This document shows positions 33,246 through 45,867 of a DNA stretch of 64,000 bases, piece after piece (position 1 is the stretch's first letter; the number at the start of each line of letters is the position of its first letter). Origin of the DNA: Bidens hawaiensis (taxonomy: Eukaryota; Streptophyta; Magnoliopsida; Asterales; Asteraceae). Under the pieces are notes generated by a model, which was not told where the DNA came from, made no database searches, and saw only the letters and a program-made list of their open reading frames with translations. The stretch lies in the NCBI GenBank assembly GCA_021521415.1, contig JAIQDT010000677.1, positions 496,001 to 560,000 of the forward strand, read 5' to 3'. Position numbers and translations under genes: made by a program.

Positions 33246-34076
33246 ATGTCATCAAACGAAAATTCACCCTACGCCCTTAAGTCTATCCTTGAGAAAGAGA
33301 AACTGAACGGTACCAACTTCATCGAATGGCACCGCAACTTAAGACTAGTTCTTACAATGGCAAAGCGCCTGTATGTTCTCGATGGACCTGTTCCAAATGA
33401 GCCTGAAAACAACACTGCCGCAGCTCGAAAAGCTCTTGACAAGCATAGGGATGACTCGGCTGAGGTCTCCTGTATTATGCTAGCCACCATGACTTCTGAG
33501 CTTGCTAAAGGCTTAGAAGACTTTGGTGCCTATGAGATGCTGGAACAACTCAAGGGCATGTTCCAGAAACAAACCCGTCAGGAACGATTCGATACCATGA
33601 AACAACTCATAAGTTGCAAGATGGCAGAAGGGTCTCCCGTCAGTGTGCATGTTCTTAAGATGAAGGAGCACATCGATCAGCTCAAGAAACTTGATTATCC
33701 CATGCTTGATGAGATGGCATCAGATTTCATCCTCAAATTTCTCCCCGGCTCTTACGACCAGTTCGTAATGAATTTCAACATGAATGGCTGGGTAAAGACA
33801 GTGCCGGAGCTGCACAACATGCTCAAAACGGCTGAGATGAACAATCCTTCTAGGACCAATCAAGTTTTGATGATCCGATCTGCTGGTGTAAAGAAGCCCA
33901 AAACCAAGAATCAGGGTTATAACGGTAAAGGCAAGAAGAAGGTTATTGTTGCTGCCAAGCTTGCCACCAACACTAACAGGAATGTTGCAAAGGCACCGTC
34001 GCCGCCTCCTGAGAAGCGCCAATGCTACAAGTGCAACAAGATGGGGCACTGGATGCGTAACTGCCCGAGCATCTAG
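33246..34076 (+). CDS. Copia Gag (nucleocapsid) protein
   Basis: A single open frame of 276 residues starting MSSNENSPYALKSIL. It has the gag-like domain near residues 15-110 (KLNGTNFIEWHRNLRLVL, YVLDGPVP), a conserved RFDTMKQL-type segment near 118, and a CCHC zinc knuckle, CYKCNKMGHWMRNC, near residues 260-273. It would package element RNA into virus-like particles. The stop comes right after the knuckle because of a frameshift near 34066; in relatives gag and pol are one frame, so the natural Gag-Pol is cut here. Confidence 0.85.
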   Translation: MSSNENSPYALKSILEKEKLNGTNFIEWHRNLRLVLTMAKRLYVLDGPVPNEPENNTAAARKALDKHRDDSAEVSCIMLATMTSELAKGLEDFGAYEMLEQLKGMFQKQTRQERFDTMKQLISCKMAEGSPVSVHVLKMKEHIDQLKKLDYPMLDEMASDFILKFLPGSYDQFVMNFNMNGWVKTVPELHNMLKTAEMNNPSRTNQVLMIRSAGVKKPKTKNQGYNGKGKKKVIVAAKLATNTNRNVAKAPSPPPEKRQCYKCNKMGHWMRNCPSI

Positions 34077-37060
34077 CTGAGCTAGCAAAGAGGAGGGCCA
34101 ATGGTGAAGGCTCCTCTAAAGGTATTTCCATATACGTTATTGAACTTTTCACTGTTTCTAGCAACACATGGGTATTTGATACCGGACGTGGTTACCACAT
34201 CGTGAATGTCTTGCAGGAGCCTGAAAACTGGAAGAAACTGAAACAAGGCAGCATGGAACTCATCGTTGGTGATGGGAAGAGAGTCCCAGTTCTTGCAACT
34301 GGCACGTATCATTTTGCTTGTCCGTCTGGCCTTGTAGTTACTTTGAATAACTGTTTGTTTGCACCTGGTTTGACCAAGAACATTATTTCGGTTTCTTTAC
34401 TTTTTGAACAAGGTTTTAAGTACGCTTTTAATGGTATTGCTATTTCTGCCTACTTGAATAATATCTTTTATTTTGAGGCTAAACCTCGAAATGGTATTTA
34501 TGAGATTGATGTTCAAACTGATAATAACGTATATCATCTTTCAAAACGTATCAAGACTAGCATCAATGATACTTTTCTATGGCATTGACGACTTGGCCAC
34601 ATAAGCAAGGCAAGAGTAAAAAGACTCAAATTCGAAGGGATTCTTGAATCCACAGGACCGGACTATTTTGACGATTGTGAGTCTTCCTTAGCTGGCAAAC
34701 TCGCCAAAGACTCAATCACTCATAAAAGTGAACGAGCAAGTGATCTGCTAGGACTCATGCACACTGATGTATGTGGACCTTTCAGAATCATGACTAGAAA
34801 CCATGAAAGATACTTCGTTTCTTTTATCGACGATTATAGTCGATACGCTTATGTGTATCTTATGAAATACAAGCACGGAACTTTTGAAATGTTCAAAGAG
34901 TTTCAAAACGAAGTGGAAAAACAACTTGGTAAAACCATTAAAATGCTTCAATCAGATCGAGGTGGATAGTATCTCAGCTCAGAGTTCATCACTCATCTAA
35001 AAGAGCATGGAATTGTTTCACAGCTCACTCCACCTGGCACAACCCAACATAATGGCGTGAGCGAGAGGAGAAATCGAACTTTGCTAAACATGGTTCGATC
35101 GATGATGTGTAGAACTAACTTGCCTCACTCCTTTTGGGGTTATGCCCTTATGACCGCTGCCCGCATTGTCAATCTAGCTCCAAGTAAGAAGATAGAGAAA
35201 ACCCCATACGAGATACGGCATAAGGGAAAGAAGCCCAAATTGTCTTACCTTAGAGTATGGGGATGTGATGCTTACATCTCAAGTGAGTCTGATGACAAAC
35301 TTGATCCCCACGGCGTAAAAGTTATTTTCGTCGGATACTATAACCAAAGCGGTTATTACTTCTTTCATCCTGATACAAATACGATTTCTATCAAGAGGAA
35401 AGGCCACTTCTTTGAGAAGAAATTTCTCAATCAAGGAACTGGAGATAATATTGTCGATCTTGAAGAAATTCAAGAACCACAAACAATCGCTGAGGGAGTT
35501 GGAGCGTCTGATCAACAAGTTGTTGTTGCTGGTACATCAGACGTGAACACAAGCGTTTGCAGAAATAGTAGGACTCCCGTACCAAATTCTATATACTTAT
35601 GGCATCTAGATGGTCCCGAAGTCTTATTAGTAGCCGAGTCTGGCGACGACCCTACTAACTACAAGTCTGCTATCTTGGATCCTGAATCCGAGAAATGGCA
35701 AGATGCCATGAACGCCGAGATGCAATCCATGCAGGATAACCAAGTTTAGAACTTGGTTGAGCTACCCCCCGATAGTCGGGCAGTAGGGAGCAAATGGATT
35801 TTCAAGAGAAAAACCGACATGCATGGAAATGTGCAAACCTATAAGGCACGGCTAGTCGCGAAAGGTTTTAATCAAACTCAAGGTGTTGACTATGATGAAA
35901 CCTTCTCGCCCGTTGCTATGACTAAGTCAATAAGGATATTACTTGACGTAGCCGCGTACTATGACTACGAGATATGGCAAATGGATGTCAAAACCACTTT
36001 TCTTAATGGACATCTTTCTGAATATGTTTATATGGTTCAGCTTAAAGGTTTTGTCGATCCTAAATATCCTAATAGGGTTTGAAAATTGAATAAGTCCATT
36101 ATGGACTTAAGCAAGCATCTCGAAGCTGGAATCTTCACTTTGATGAGAAAATTAAAGAGTTTGGTTTTGTCAAAAATGAAGATGAGCCTTGTGTTTACAG
36201 AAAGGCTAGTGGGAGCACTATATCATTCCTCATCTTGTATGTGGATGATATACTGATAATTGGAAACAACATTCCTATGTTTAAGGAAGTTAAGCACTGG
36301 TTGGAATCTTGTTTTGCAATGAAAGATCTCGGAGATGCCACATATATTCTGGGATTAAGATCTATAGAGATATATCTAAGCGGATTCTAGGGCTAAGTCA
36401 AAGTACATATATTGACAAGGTCATGGCACGCTTCTCAATGGACAACTCCAAGAAAGGAGCTGTTCCCATTGCTAAAGGAACCGTGTTAAGCAAATCGCAA
36501 TCTCCGGCAACGGACATTAAAACAAAGCACATGCAAGCAATTCCATATGCTTCGGCGATTGGATCTATCATGTATGCTATGTTATACACTAGACCTGACG
36601 TCTCGTATGCTTTAAGCATGACTAGTCGTTTTCAGCAGAGTCCTAGCGTTGCCCATTGGACTGCAGTAAAGAACATCTTGAGGTACCTGAAAAGGACCAA
36701 AGACATGTTATTGGTGTTTGGAGGAGTGGAAGATGAGCTCACTGTAAGGTGTTACACTGATGCTAACTTCCAGAGTGACCGAGATGTTTCTCGCTCATAA
36801 TATGCTTGGATGAAGAAATTCATAGCCAACCTCGATCTAGTTCCAAGTTTAGAAAAAGGATTGACGTAATATGTGATAACACAGGTGCTATTGCTTAAGC
36901 CAAAGAGCCCAATTATCATCACATGGCCAAGCACATTTTTAGTTTCACTATGTACGGGAGATACTGGAACGAGGTGACATCATAATAAGCAAAGTAGACA
37001 CAGATCAAAACCTAGCAGATCCGTTCACTAAGCCGATGACTCAGGACAAGCATGACCAAC
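34064..37060 (+). pseudogene. Copia pol (protease, integrase, RT, RNase H), broken
   Basis: Protease: WVFDTGRGYHI, active DTG near 34178, with arginine where relatives have cysteine. Integrase: HTDVCGPF, FIDDYSRYAYVYLM, QSDRGG, TTQHNGVSERRNRT (34757-35120). [45 protein letters not shown] and YVDDILIIGN (near 36240). RNase H: GSIMYAMLYTRPD, CYTDANFQSD, then a damaged ending near DPFTKPM (37018). Stops at 34588, 34969, 35749, 36082 and 36800 plus several frameshifts make it inactive. RNase H lost part of the STEAEY region. Confidence 0.9.
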
Positions 37061-37938
37061 ACAGGGATGCTATCGGTATTAGATTATCTAGTAATTTGTT
37101 TTGATTTAGTATTTGGATGTATGAACATTTAAACAGTTATACTTTTAAGTTTACTTTTGATTTAATGGTTAAATTCAAATGTTGAATACTATAATTGTGT
37201 TCGTTTTAATACGTTTAATCCATGAATACTGTATTCTAAATTATCCGTTGTCGGTCAGACTCGTGGGAGTGATTCTGAATTAAGACTATTCTGACTTTGG
37301 ACTCAAAGGGTTGACTTCCAAACTCACAGACCTCATTATGAATGACGTTGGATGTAACTCGCATCAAATCATCTTCATGGATCTTAGTCATAAGATGCAT
37401 TTGATATTAGTATGCTCATTTAGTATCCTTAGACCTGAGATACATATTAGAACTTTCGTTTACTAAAGGTATTCTTTGATTAGTGTCAAACACTGTCGCG
37501 TAACTGCCAGTCATAAAGGCATTGGTTGGGAGTATTCTGAAGTTCAGTGGGAGTTGTATGTAATCAAGATGGAATTCTGTACTCTTACATGAAATGTAAC
37601 AGTTAGACATCATGGCGCCTTCGTTGATTCAAACTGGTGAAGTGTGAGGACTCACCCAAACTTACTGTGTGTTTGATTGGACCACTTTGACTCGAGAACG
37701 AAAACGATAATGATTGAACGTCATATGAGATTGATCTGATCCATGTCTCATTGTTCAATTGGTGTCTTATACTGAAAGGATAGATGAAAACGATTACTGT
37801 AATTTCATTATCTTGCAATAGTGTATTCCAAGAGCTTTTGGTTAATGAATTTAAAATGTCATAACTTGTTGGGGGCAGCCATGTGTAGCTAGAGCACCGC
37901 TGGCTGTCAGCGTTGAGAAACTTAACCTGAATCCGTCC

Positions 37939-37949
37939 AAGTGGGAGAC
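37939..37949 (+). other. Polypurine tract of the copia element
   Basis: AAGTGGGAGAC directly precedes the 3' LTR, the usual copia plus-strand primer. Confidence 0.8.
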
Positions 37950-38740
37950 TGTTGGAAATATGGACCGGTTCGCTTAAGTCAACGTGACCGACCGGGTTGT
38001 GACCCGTGAGAGTTACACCTTGGGCAACGAACTAAAATCCGTTTAAATTGTTTAACCGGTATATGACGAATATAACTATGACGGAATTATTATTTATAAT
38101 AGTTATAAATAATGTAGTAAGTAAATTAACTTGTTCGGGCTTTAAACGAGTTGGACTTTGAAGGCCCGGTTAGAAGTTAATACTTATTATGATTGTTATT
38201 ATATATAGTGATATATAATAATAATAATAACCTAATAATAATAAGCTAATCGGTGGGAACAGCACAGTAAGAGCCGCCACCAAACTCCAAGATAAAGGGA
38301 GCATTAGCTCCATCACATTGGTTTTGATTTTTTTACGAAAAATAAAACCACCGTCGCATTAAGCCACCGGCCACCATAGTACGACGCCGCACTACCCGCG
38401 CCGTCCTCCGCCTCTGCCCGCTTACAGCCGACACTGCTGCCTCTCGCACCACCGTCACACTCCGTTTGTTCGGTTCGTCAACTAGCAACGTTCGTTGAAC
38501 CTCGGTGTCTCAACCGGTTATTCATTAACCGAGGTAAAATTAAATATTGTCGGTTTTGGTTTATGTTTAATTTGATTGTTCGTATCGTACTCGTATTGTA
38601 TGTAACCGGATCCTGTACGGTTCCGTTAAATGGTGATTACTCGTTTTGTATTCCGCTGCGTATTCATTATTAATGAAACCTATTTATTAAAACCGGGTTT
38701 AAAAGTTAAACCGTTGACTGATCACCACTGGAACCCAACA
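37950..38740 (+). repeat. 3' LTR of the 7.6-kb copia element
   Basis: It is a near-identical copy of 31098-31889 and is followed by the GGCCT duplication and the resumed LINE sequence. Confidence 0.95.
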
Positions 38741-38910
38741 GGCCTAACTTGGGAGAAATGGAAAAAATTAAAATTTTACGTTGTAATGGATGGAAAGTGT
38801 TGTTTGTTTTTTTGGTGGAGACGTTCTTTGTGGTCATTACTGGTACCTTGCTTGTAACGTTTTGTTTTGTTTATATAATTTTTGCTTGGTTGGCCATTAA
38901 AAAAAAATAA

Positions 38911-39151
38911 TATGAAGAAACCGAAAGGAAACAAATTTTATAACTTAAAAAGTTATTTATAAGCTAAAACTTAGAGGAGTTGCGTGTAATATTCTTAATA
39001 TTTTTTCTTAATATAATATAACTACCGTGTTTTCTGATAAATAATAATATTTTGTATAAAATGTTGCGATAAAATAAACTAACGAATTGTAAAGGGCCTC
39101 GAAATTTTATTTCGCTTTAGGCGTCAATGGTTGAGTAGGAGGCCCTAAAAC
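38911..39151. other. Short spacer, no gene seen
   Basis: AT-rich DNA after the LINE tail. A phrase GGGCCTCGAAATTTTATTTCGC near 39094 resembles remnants of DNA-transposon untranslated regions, but is too short to assign. Confidence 0.25.
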
Positions 39152-39447
39152 TAGGCGTGTACAAAATAACCAGTTAACCGGAAACCAAACCGGGCCATTA
39201 GTTCGTATAGCGGTTCAATCATTTCACAATCAATCTGGTTTTAAAACCGAACCTAATTGCCTCAAACCGGTTTTCAACCGCTTTAAACCAAATTTAAACT
39301 GGTTAAACCGGTTTCAAACCGAAGGAAACTGCTTTTGATTAGTTTGACTAGATCCACGCTTAAATCGGTCTCTAACCAAACTGCTTTGGGTCAAACTGGT
39401 TTGACCATGCAAAACCCTGGAAAAAAAACCGGTTTTGTGCACCGCTA
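39152..39447. mobile_element. hAT-like MITE, 296 bp
   Basis: Ends TAGGCGTGTACAAAA and TTTTGTGCACCGCTA are imperfect inverted repeats. The flanks CCTAAAAC (39144-39151) and CCTACAAC (39448-39455) match in 7 of 8 positions, consistent with an 8-bp duplication. The interior is rich in AACCGGTT phrases on both strands. Confidence 0.7.
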
Positions 39448-39455
39448 CCTACAAC

Positions 39456-41165
39456 CAACACTTATCTTGGATTTAAGATGTTGGGCCAATGTTTTATAGG
39501 GTTGAGTATTATAGCTTTAGCAAAATCTTATTTTCGGCCCAATCTTGGATTGTGCCTATTGTTAAGGCCGTATGTCGTTATTGTCGCGTATTAAGTATGT
39601 AACTATGTAAGTACGATATATTGGATCCAGATCCATAAGGGCACCCTCTACTCCTCTAGGCCTAAAATAATGTAAGAGAGATTTATTTATTTTTCTCTGT
39701 CGTTCAAGAAAAAAAAACATATAAGTAATTTTCCTCTATTTTTACTTACTCTAATTCTGATTTAGATCAATTTTGTCTTTCCTCCAAGACACAATTTAGA
39801 CGCTACAATAGATTTATTTTTTATTTTTTATTTTTACCTTTACCCATGTTTTCACACGGAAATTTTTCCAGTGAAATACAACACATTAACAAAAGATCAC
39901 TCAATAAAAGCATATACTATACTTGTGCCTAAAAAAGAACGAGTGTTTCGGATTTGATTAGGGGTTAAAACTTAAAACATACCATTTTTAGAAAATATCA
40001 CTTTGGCTTGGACTAGAACACATCCCAACAACGAGTCATTTAAAAAAAGTTAAAAAAAATAGGTTCACTCGTTACAATTTCCTTAGCGGTAAGTGGTGCC
40101 AGGTATGCTGGTGGAGGTGGCGGCATTGTATTGGCAAAAGAGGAAACAAGCAATGGTTGTGGTGGTGCTATTGTGCTAAGTCTTAACACATTTGGACCCT
40201 TAAAGTTAACCAACTTTATATGAGTAGTATGTTCTGACTCGTATAATGTGAGTAAATTCATATCGACTCGTTTTCTAATATGCGTTGGTGACAAACATAT
40301 ATATACCTTTAAAGAATAGTAATGATTGTTTAACTTAACATTTTACACCAACTCATAATAAAAATAACTTTATAAAACAAAAAACTGTTAACTGATATGC
40401 ACATTGTACATTATACAGGGAAAAAAACCATATATGAAAAAATAATTTATGTCTATATAACAAATAAAGAATTTAGGTTTTTATCAAAGTATCAAACACA
40501 TTTATAAAAAAGTTAATAACAGTTGAGACTTGAGAGGAATAAAAAAGGAAATTCGTCCTGTGTTAAATTATCTTCATTTTTTAATAAATTTTTTAACTCA
40601 AATAACTTTCGTATATTTGATAAAAAAAATTATATCATAAAATCAAATATTTTATTATATATAATATTGATATGACATTCCTATACCATTTAACCATCTC
40701 ATTTTACAATGCCCGAATATATGCCCAAGTTTGAAATGGATTTTGATTACGGATCATATAGAGTGGTTAAAGAGAATATCTTCACCTGTAAAATATACAC
40801 ATGTCGCATGCTCATCGTCTACTATGCCTTTTAGGCTCGAGAGTTTTGTACCAGCAACACTCTCGGCCACACATTTGTGCAAGTAACAAAACACACAAAA
40901 AATATGGAACAAACAAATATTGGACCAACATATTCCATAAATAAGTACATCGAATAAAATCCACAAACACATGGTAGGAAACGCGACAAGCATCACGATA
41001 GTGGCAATGACATAGGGGAAACAAAGAAGATATTGTGTTTTACACTAACTCATGTCAAATGCTTAGGCTCGTTCCCATTACTCAAATATTCAATTTAGGA
41101 AGTACCTCTAATTAATTACACGCCAAGCTGAAACTGAATTGAAACTTGTCAAATTTTTACATAAC
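39456..41165. other. Spacer with possible LTR remnant and unassigned open frames
   Basis: The part near 39555-39720 (GTTAAGGCCG... CCTCTAGGCCT ... TTTTTCTCTGTCG) has the look of a copia LTR remnant but has no partner in the window. Minus-strand open frames at 40040-40294 and 40754-41024 show no family resemblance to me; the second contains GTKLSSLKGIVDDEHAT next to a CAG/GT-like boundary and could be a relic exon. Confidence 0.25.
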
Positions 41166-42520
41166 TTAATTAAAAACAATATTTGAGCTCGCCCTGCGAC
41201 TTAAATCTTGAAAACGTGAAGAGCCCAAGTCTCTACTTTCATGCGTAGCATAAAAGGCCTTGCAAAGATCATTATACTTTTGAAGATCAAAACCATGCAT
41301 CTCCATAAGCTTCCTTTGCTTTGTCTTGAACCGACGCTGGAAGTAGCCTTCAAACGTGGGCTCTTTAGATGTCTTTATAAAAAACATATACGCAAGTGCA
41401 AAGTGAAAGGACGTGACAAAGAAGCATATCGGCTCCATCACATCCCAACTAAGTTCCCAAAACGTGAGCCTCATGAACCCAAGCGTTTGTAGTACTAGAA
41501 AACCGAGACCACCATAAAGCTCAGCCCGAACATGAGAAAGTGATTTTTTATCAATCAAAGCCTTTTGCATCTCTAGCTTTTCAAGCTCCTGCTTCCTTGG
41601 ATCATTTGGAATGGCTATTGATTGTGATATTAATTTCTCCATTGATTTTGCTAACTGTTCCATCATTTAAGGAAAGTAGTAAATAACTTACCAGTTTCAA
41701 ATCATAAGAAATTTATATAAGGTTTGACTCATTTATTATTTATTAATAAATAATTAATTTGAACAATGTTTTAGTTATTTTTATGCATCCTTTTAATTAT
41801 AATATATAATATAACGTTATATCCATTATTTAGTTATTATAACGTAATATATATTATTTAGTTATTCTTATCACAATTTAATTATAATGAATATTAGTAT
41901 TAAATAAAAAACCACAAGAAAGATTAAAAACATAAGCCTCACGAGTCAGCTCGAGCTAATTATACCTGATCGGGACGGAGGAACACGATGTTTCCTAACA
42001 CAATAACGTCACCGGCTTCATCCAGCATTTTCGAAAACTCCACACCTTGTTCATGATTACCACAACAGTCAATGCAGACGGTTACAAACTCCGAGTAACT
42101 AATCGAGTTAGTCTGAATCTGTTTCAACGCCGATCTCACCTTCTGCAACTGCGAAAACCTCAGAATCTTCCTCGCATCATTCACCGATATCCCAACAGAA
42201 TCTCCGGTAACTTCCGGCGAACTCACCGTCGCCGGACTTTTCAGTCCGTCAAGCCGGAGTCGTTCTCCGGCGGAAACATTCACATTCATCTTCTCCCGCA
42301 GCTTCTCACCGACCAGAAACGAAAACAACTCCGGCAAGCTCATCGCCGACGACTGGTTGATTTTCCGACGTTGGAGAACCCGCCGGAAAAACCCGGCGTC
42401 GGCTTCCGGAGTTGATTTCTGCGGCGACGTCAGAAATTTGGTGACGGTGAGTGGTTTATCTCCGGTCGCCGGAGATTGATTTTTAATAAGGCGTTTGGTG
42501 ATGGCTCGCCGGAGTGCCAT
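41166..42520 (-). CDS. Mitochondrial calcium uniporter pore protein (MCU)
   Basis: Two exons: 41966-42520 (185 codons) and 41166-41654 (162 codons plus stop), joined by a 311-bp GT-AG intron with frame kept (RPDQ-LAKSM). The 347-residue product is the usual plant length. The N-terminus is Arg/Lys-rich and acid-free ([15 protein letters not shown]), as in mitochondrial presequences. Residues about 60-180 form the matrix N-terminal domain. The coiled-coil segment [18 protein letters not shown] precedes the first membrane helix ([16 protein letters not shown]). The selectivity motif WDVMEP with its Asp and Glu follows, then a second helix ([15 protein letters not shown]). It forms the inner-membrane channel for calcium entry to the matrix. 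No damage seen. Confidence 0.93.
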
Positions 42521-42586
42521 TGTGGCTGACGTGGACGATGAAGTTAAGGTGATGATGTGATACAGAATGAGTGTGTGGGTGGTGGG

Positions 42587-42593
42587 TTTTATA
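42587..42593 (-). promoter_or_regulatory. TATA box of the MCU gene
   Basis: TATAAAA on the minus strand, about 67 bp upstream of the start codon at 42520. Confidence 0.6.
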
Positions 42594-45562
42594 GTGTGTT
42601 AATGAAACGATAAGCGGATGGAATCGCGAGATGTTTTTGTTTTAATTTATCGTGGAGATTCTGTTCCAAGAGTATCATATATTCTCCCATTGTGTTGCAT
42701 ACTTTCCATGTAAGTACAAGATTCTAAATTAGTAAGAATAATATTTATGACTAGTAAATGGTGTAATTAAATCTTTGCTGAAAATATCAAAGTGAAACAG
42801 AAAAACTGAATTAATGAAATTGATGATTCGTTTAATGTTGTCTATTAGAAATGAGTTTTATGATTTAGCTGTAATCATGGTTGTAAAACCCGTTTTGTGC
42901 TAGTCGAACGTTGGAGTAAGAACTAACGATTAATCAAGATTAATAGGAAATAATCGGATTGAAATTTTATATGTAACTGATTTTTATTTCCTGTATTATG
43001 AGGTTGTTTTACATATTCGTTTCTAATATTTATATATTTGTTATAATTTTAATTTTATTTATTGTAAATAAATTAATAATATACTTAGGATTTGATGATG
43101 AAAGAATTTCACAAATAAATGAGATTAACTATGTTTAAAAGCTATCTAGGTTTGGTGAGACCATTGACCCGTTTTTTTTTACTATAAAATTGTTTTCTTA
43201 ATTATAAATAATATCTTTTAAAAAAAATCGGATATTAAGTTTTATTATATCCCTATTTTATAAGATTTCCATATCAAATATTTGATGAGATTAATTTTTA
43301 ATATAATAAGATGTTATAACCCGTTTAAGGGCTATATGGGTTTGGTAAGACCCATTTTCGTGAATTCGGATCAAACTCATGAGAAACCTTTATTTATAAA
43401 TAAAGCAATCTGGTGGCTTGAGAGAATTTAAAGTGGTTTTGTATATATAAAATCACAAATATTCTTAAACGATAGAAAACACAAAATTCCAAATAAACTT
43501 CGAAAAGTCTAACAAAAAAAATCATACCCAATCAGAGCGCCCTTTCAACGCTGTTACGTGTTGTGTCATGTCATTCACGCCTTCCTTCAACGTTTCCATA
43601 ACAACATCACCCATCCACAATACTAGTCCTTGTACGTTTCCATGTGACGCGTTGACACACCGCAATCGACATAATTATTTTAGCGACCACTAAGACATTT
43701 TCAGACGTGTCGGTTTACAAGTTCTAAGCCTTGACCATACACGACCATCACTGCGGAGTTTTTCCTACACACCATAAGCTTATGTTAATAAATTATACAC
43801 ACCGCAATCGACATAATTAGTTTAAGCAAATAAAATGGTTAATCATACTATCAATTTAAGTAATTAACCACTATACTAGGGCCTATGCACTTGGCCCGTT
43901 AGGGACAAACACTTTTTCATAACAATCCTCAAGCTTTACATATAAAATTTATGCTTTCAACAAACTAACAATTTACAAGCATGAATCATGTTACAGCTTA
44001 ACATCATCATTAAGCAATGATTTCCTAGTACAAACAAGTATTATTGTTTATAAGACAGCTCAACTAACTTCATATTTTATTTACAACAACACGCTCTATG
44101 CCCGACAATAACAATATAGGCATAAACATGACAAACTAAACTCATATCTAGTTCATGTGTGCTATGACCCATATGGATAGCTAACTCAACATGTTTACCT
44201 CTATTTAGTCCTCTCATAAAAGCTTAAACATAAGATATAACTTTAGTATCATAAAACTCTAATTTCGGTGCTGCAATTTTTGTGCAGCCGGCGCTCAAGT
44301 TGTGTTTTGACCTTTTTTAAAACCTGAGTTAGTTCAACATGTTCAAATATAAAACGTAGAAAACTTAGAGAGCTTTCCGACCATATAAAATACACCTTTA
44401 TTGGAGCTATGGTTGATTTTATACAATTTTATAAAAACATATTAGCAACATCCAATGTTGTCAAACAACCCATTTTCATAAAACCATAACAACATATAAA
44501 AAACCAACATAACGTTTCCACATCTGTTACTAAAACCAACACGTATACTCATAACAACACCACATATAGTATTAGCAGGCCCTTTTAAAAATCAGCTCGT
44601 TAGCACTTTATCTTTGTAATATTTATAACCCTTATATATTGAAGTTTTTATGCAAAAACTAGAGTTCGATTAAAAAAAATGCAGCAGGCTCATTTAAAAT
44701 CAACAACAAAAAACGTGTTTATACTCGAAAATAATATAAACTTTTAGTATAAACCGTAAACCAAACCGTCCACCATGATTTGAAAACTTTGAAACCGACC
44801 GACCGAAAACTTCTATAAAACCGATCGCGAAACAAACCTACCCCTTAATATAAACACGAACACAATATACATGGTACCAATCCCACTTTATTTCACCCTT
44901 TTGAAAAAAAAAACAGAATTTAAGCCCTAATCTTCGACAATTACGAATCCTATCAATCTGATTAATCCATGTTACAAAACATAAACACACAAACAGTATA
45001 CATGCGGAGCAGATGGAAGAACAAAGCAAATTCGATTTGGCCTTTTTTGTGTTACTGTAGAAAATGAAATCTGACAACCCAATTGAAACCAATGTACGAA
45101 CCCTAAACCCCAAAATGGTAAAATACTAAACGGTATAACAAAATTGATTATGAACCATAAATCAAAACTGAAAGACATAGAAATTGAACCACATAAGCAA
45201 AATTACAATAAAATCACCTTAATCGATAGGTCAATTGACGAACGACGAACTCTTGGTGAGCATCTGTGGTCGGTGGTGGGATGATGGGAGGATGAAGCGT
45301 TGGTATCTGAAGACTGAGGGAAGAGGAAGGGTAATTAGGTCTGAATGTCATTCAGATTCATTTAATCGCTTACCGAATCAGAGGTTGAAGAAATCATTCA
45401 GATGTGTTGCCAAACGCTCTGAATGCTCTTTACATCTATGCGAGTCAGATATATGGGTCTGAATGCTCCCATTTAGTGAGAAACAAACAACCCCTAAGTC
45501 TGACTAACAATCAATGGGAATGATTTGCTAAAAATGTATTGGCCTATGGCACCTAACAATTA
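42594..45562. other. Intergenic, no gene seen
   Basis: AT-rich with AAACCGACCGACC-type phrases near 44740-44830. An element-like block near 45225-45470 contains TCTGAATG three times and TCAGAT/ATTCAGA in both orientations, resembling part of a MITE, but ends were not found. Open frames at 44838-45462 have no family resemblance. Confidence 0.35.
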
Positions 45563-45867
45563 AGAGCATTATTATTATTTCTTCTATTTTTAAATCCAAA
45601 ATTACATTAAAACACACGTTATATTTTCTCTCTTATTCTCAATTAAATAATATTCTTTATACTTTTATCATTACATTTTCTCTCTAATTCACTCACAATC
45701 AATTTCAAAATATATTAAAAAATTTATAAGATGCTACATAAACTTTTCAAATGAAGTATACAAAAAAATCACTACATTTTCTTTCTCATACACTCACAAC
45801 ACCCTAAACCACTCTCTATCATAAAAACCCCACTCACTAAATTTAATGGACAAATTGTGAATGCTCT
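45563..45867. mobile_element. Possible MITE with AGAGCATT ends
   Basis: It starts AGAGCATTATTATTA and ends TTGTGAATGCTCT. The interior is AT-rich with TTTTCTCTCT and CACTCACAA phrases typical of such elements. No target duplication was found. Confidence 0.35.

Larger units (their letters stand above)
31098..38740 (+). mobile_element. Ty1/copia retrotransposon, nearly full length (7.6 kb)
   Basis: LTRs are 31098-31889 and 37950-38740, with TGTTGG...CCAACA ends. The 5-bp duplication GGCCT lies at 31093-31097 and 38741-38745. It has a Met-tRNA primer site, a 1.3-kb leader, an open gag, a broken pol, and about 880 bp between pol and the 3' LTR. By eye the LTRs differ by roughly nine substitutions and three or four indels in about 790 bp, so insertion is recent relative to other elements here. 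Confidence 0.95.
30298..38910 (+). mobile_element. L1-type LINE 3' fragment, split by a copia element
   Basis: Parts are 30298-31097 and 38746-38910. The sequence encodes the reverse-transcriptase zinc-binding domain (zf-RVT): FWHDNW, WNNWVPNRLSF, then MKRIPVMIELVKRG and CPICEENLESAEHLVVSC, WCLWRARNALV, EIKTLSFLWVKNR. It continues after the copia insert as NVGL-TWEKWKK in frame across GGCCT. A nine-A run at about 38900 looks like the poly(A) tail. RT and endonuclease parts are missing, a typical 5' truncation. Frameshifts near 30462, 30680 and 31045 make it inactive. Confidence 0.85.

Noticed and set aside
33720..34167. Antisense open frames across copia gag
   Set aside because: They mirror a real gag frame and show no independent features.
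40040..40294. Minus-strand 84-codon frame with a proline run
   Set aside because: No family similarity and no promoter or splice context; AT-rich flanks suggest chance.
40754..41024. Two overlapping minus-strand frames next to the MCU gene
   Set aside because: They are Cys/Phe-rich with no recognised motif; MCU is complete without them.
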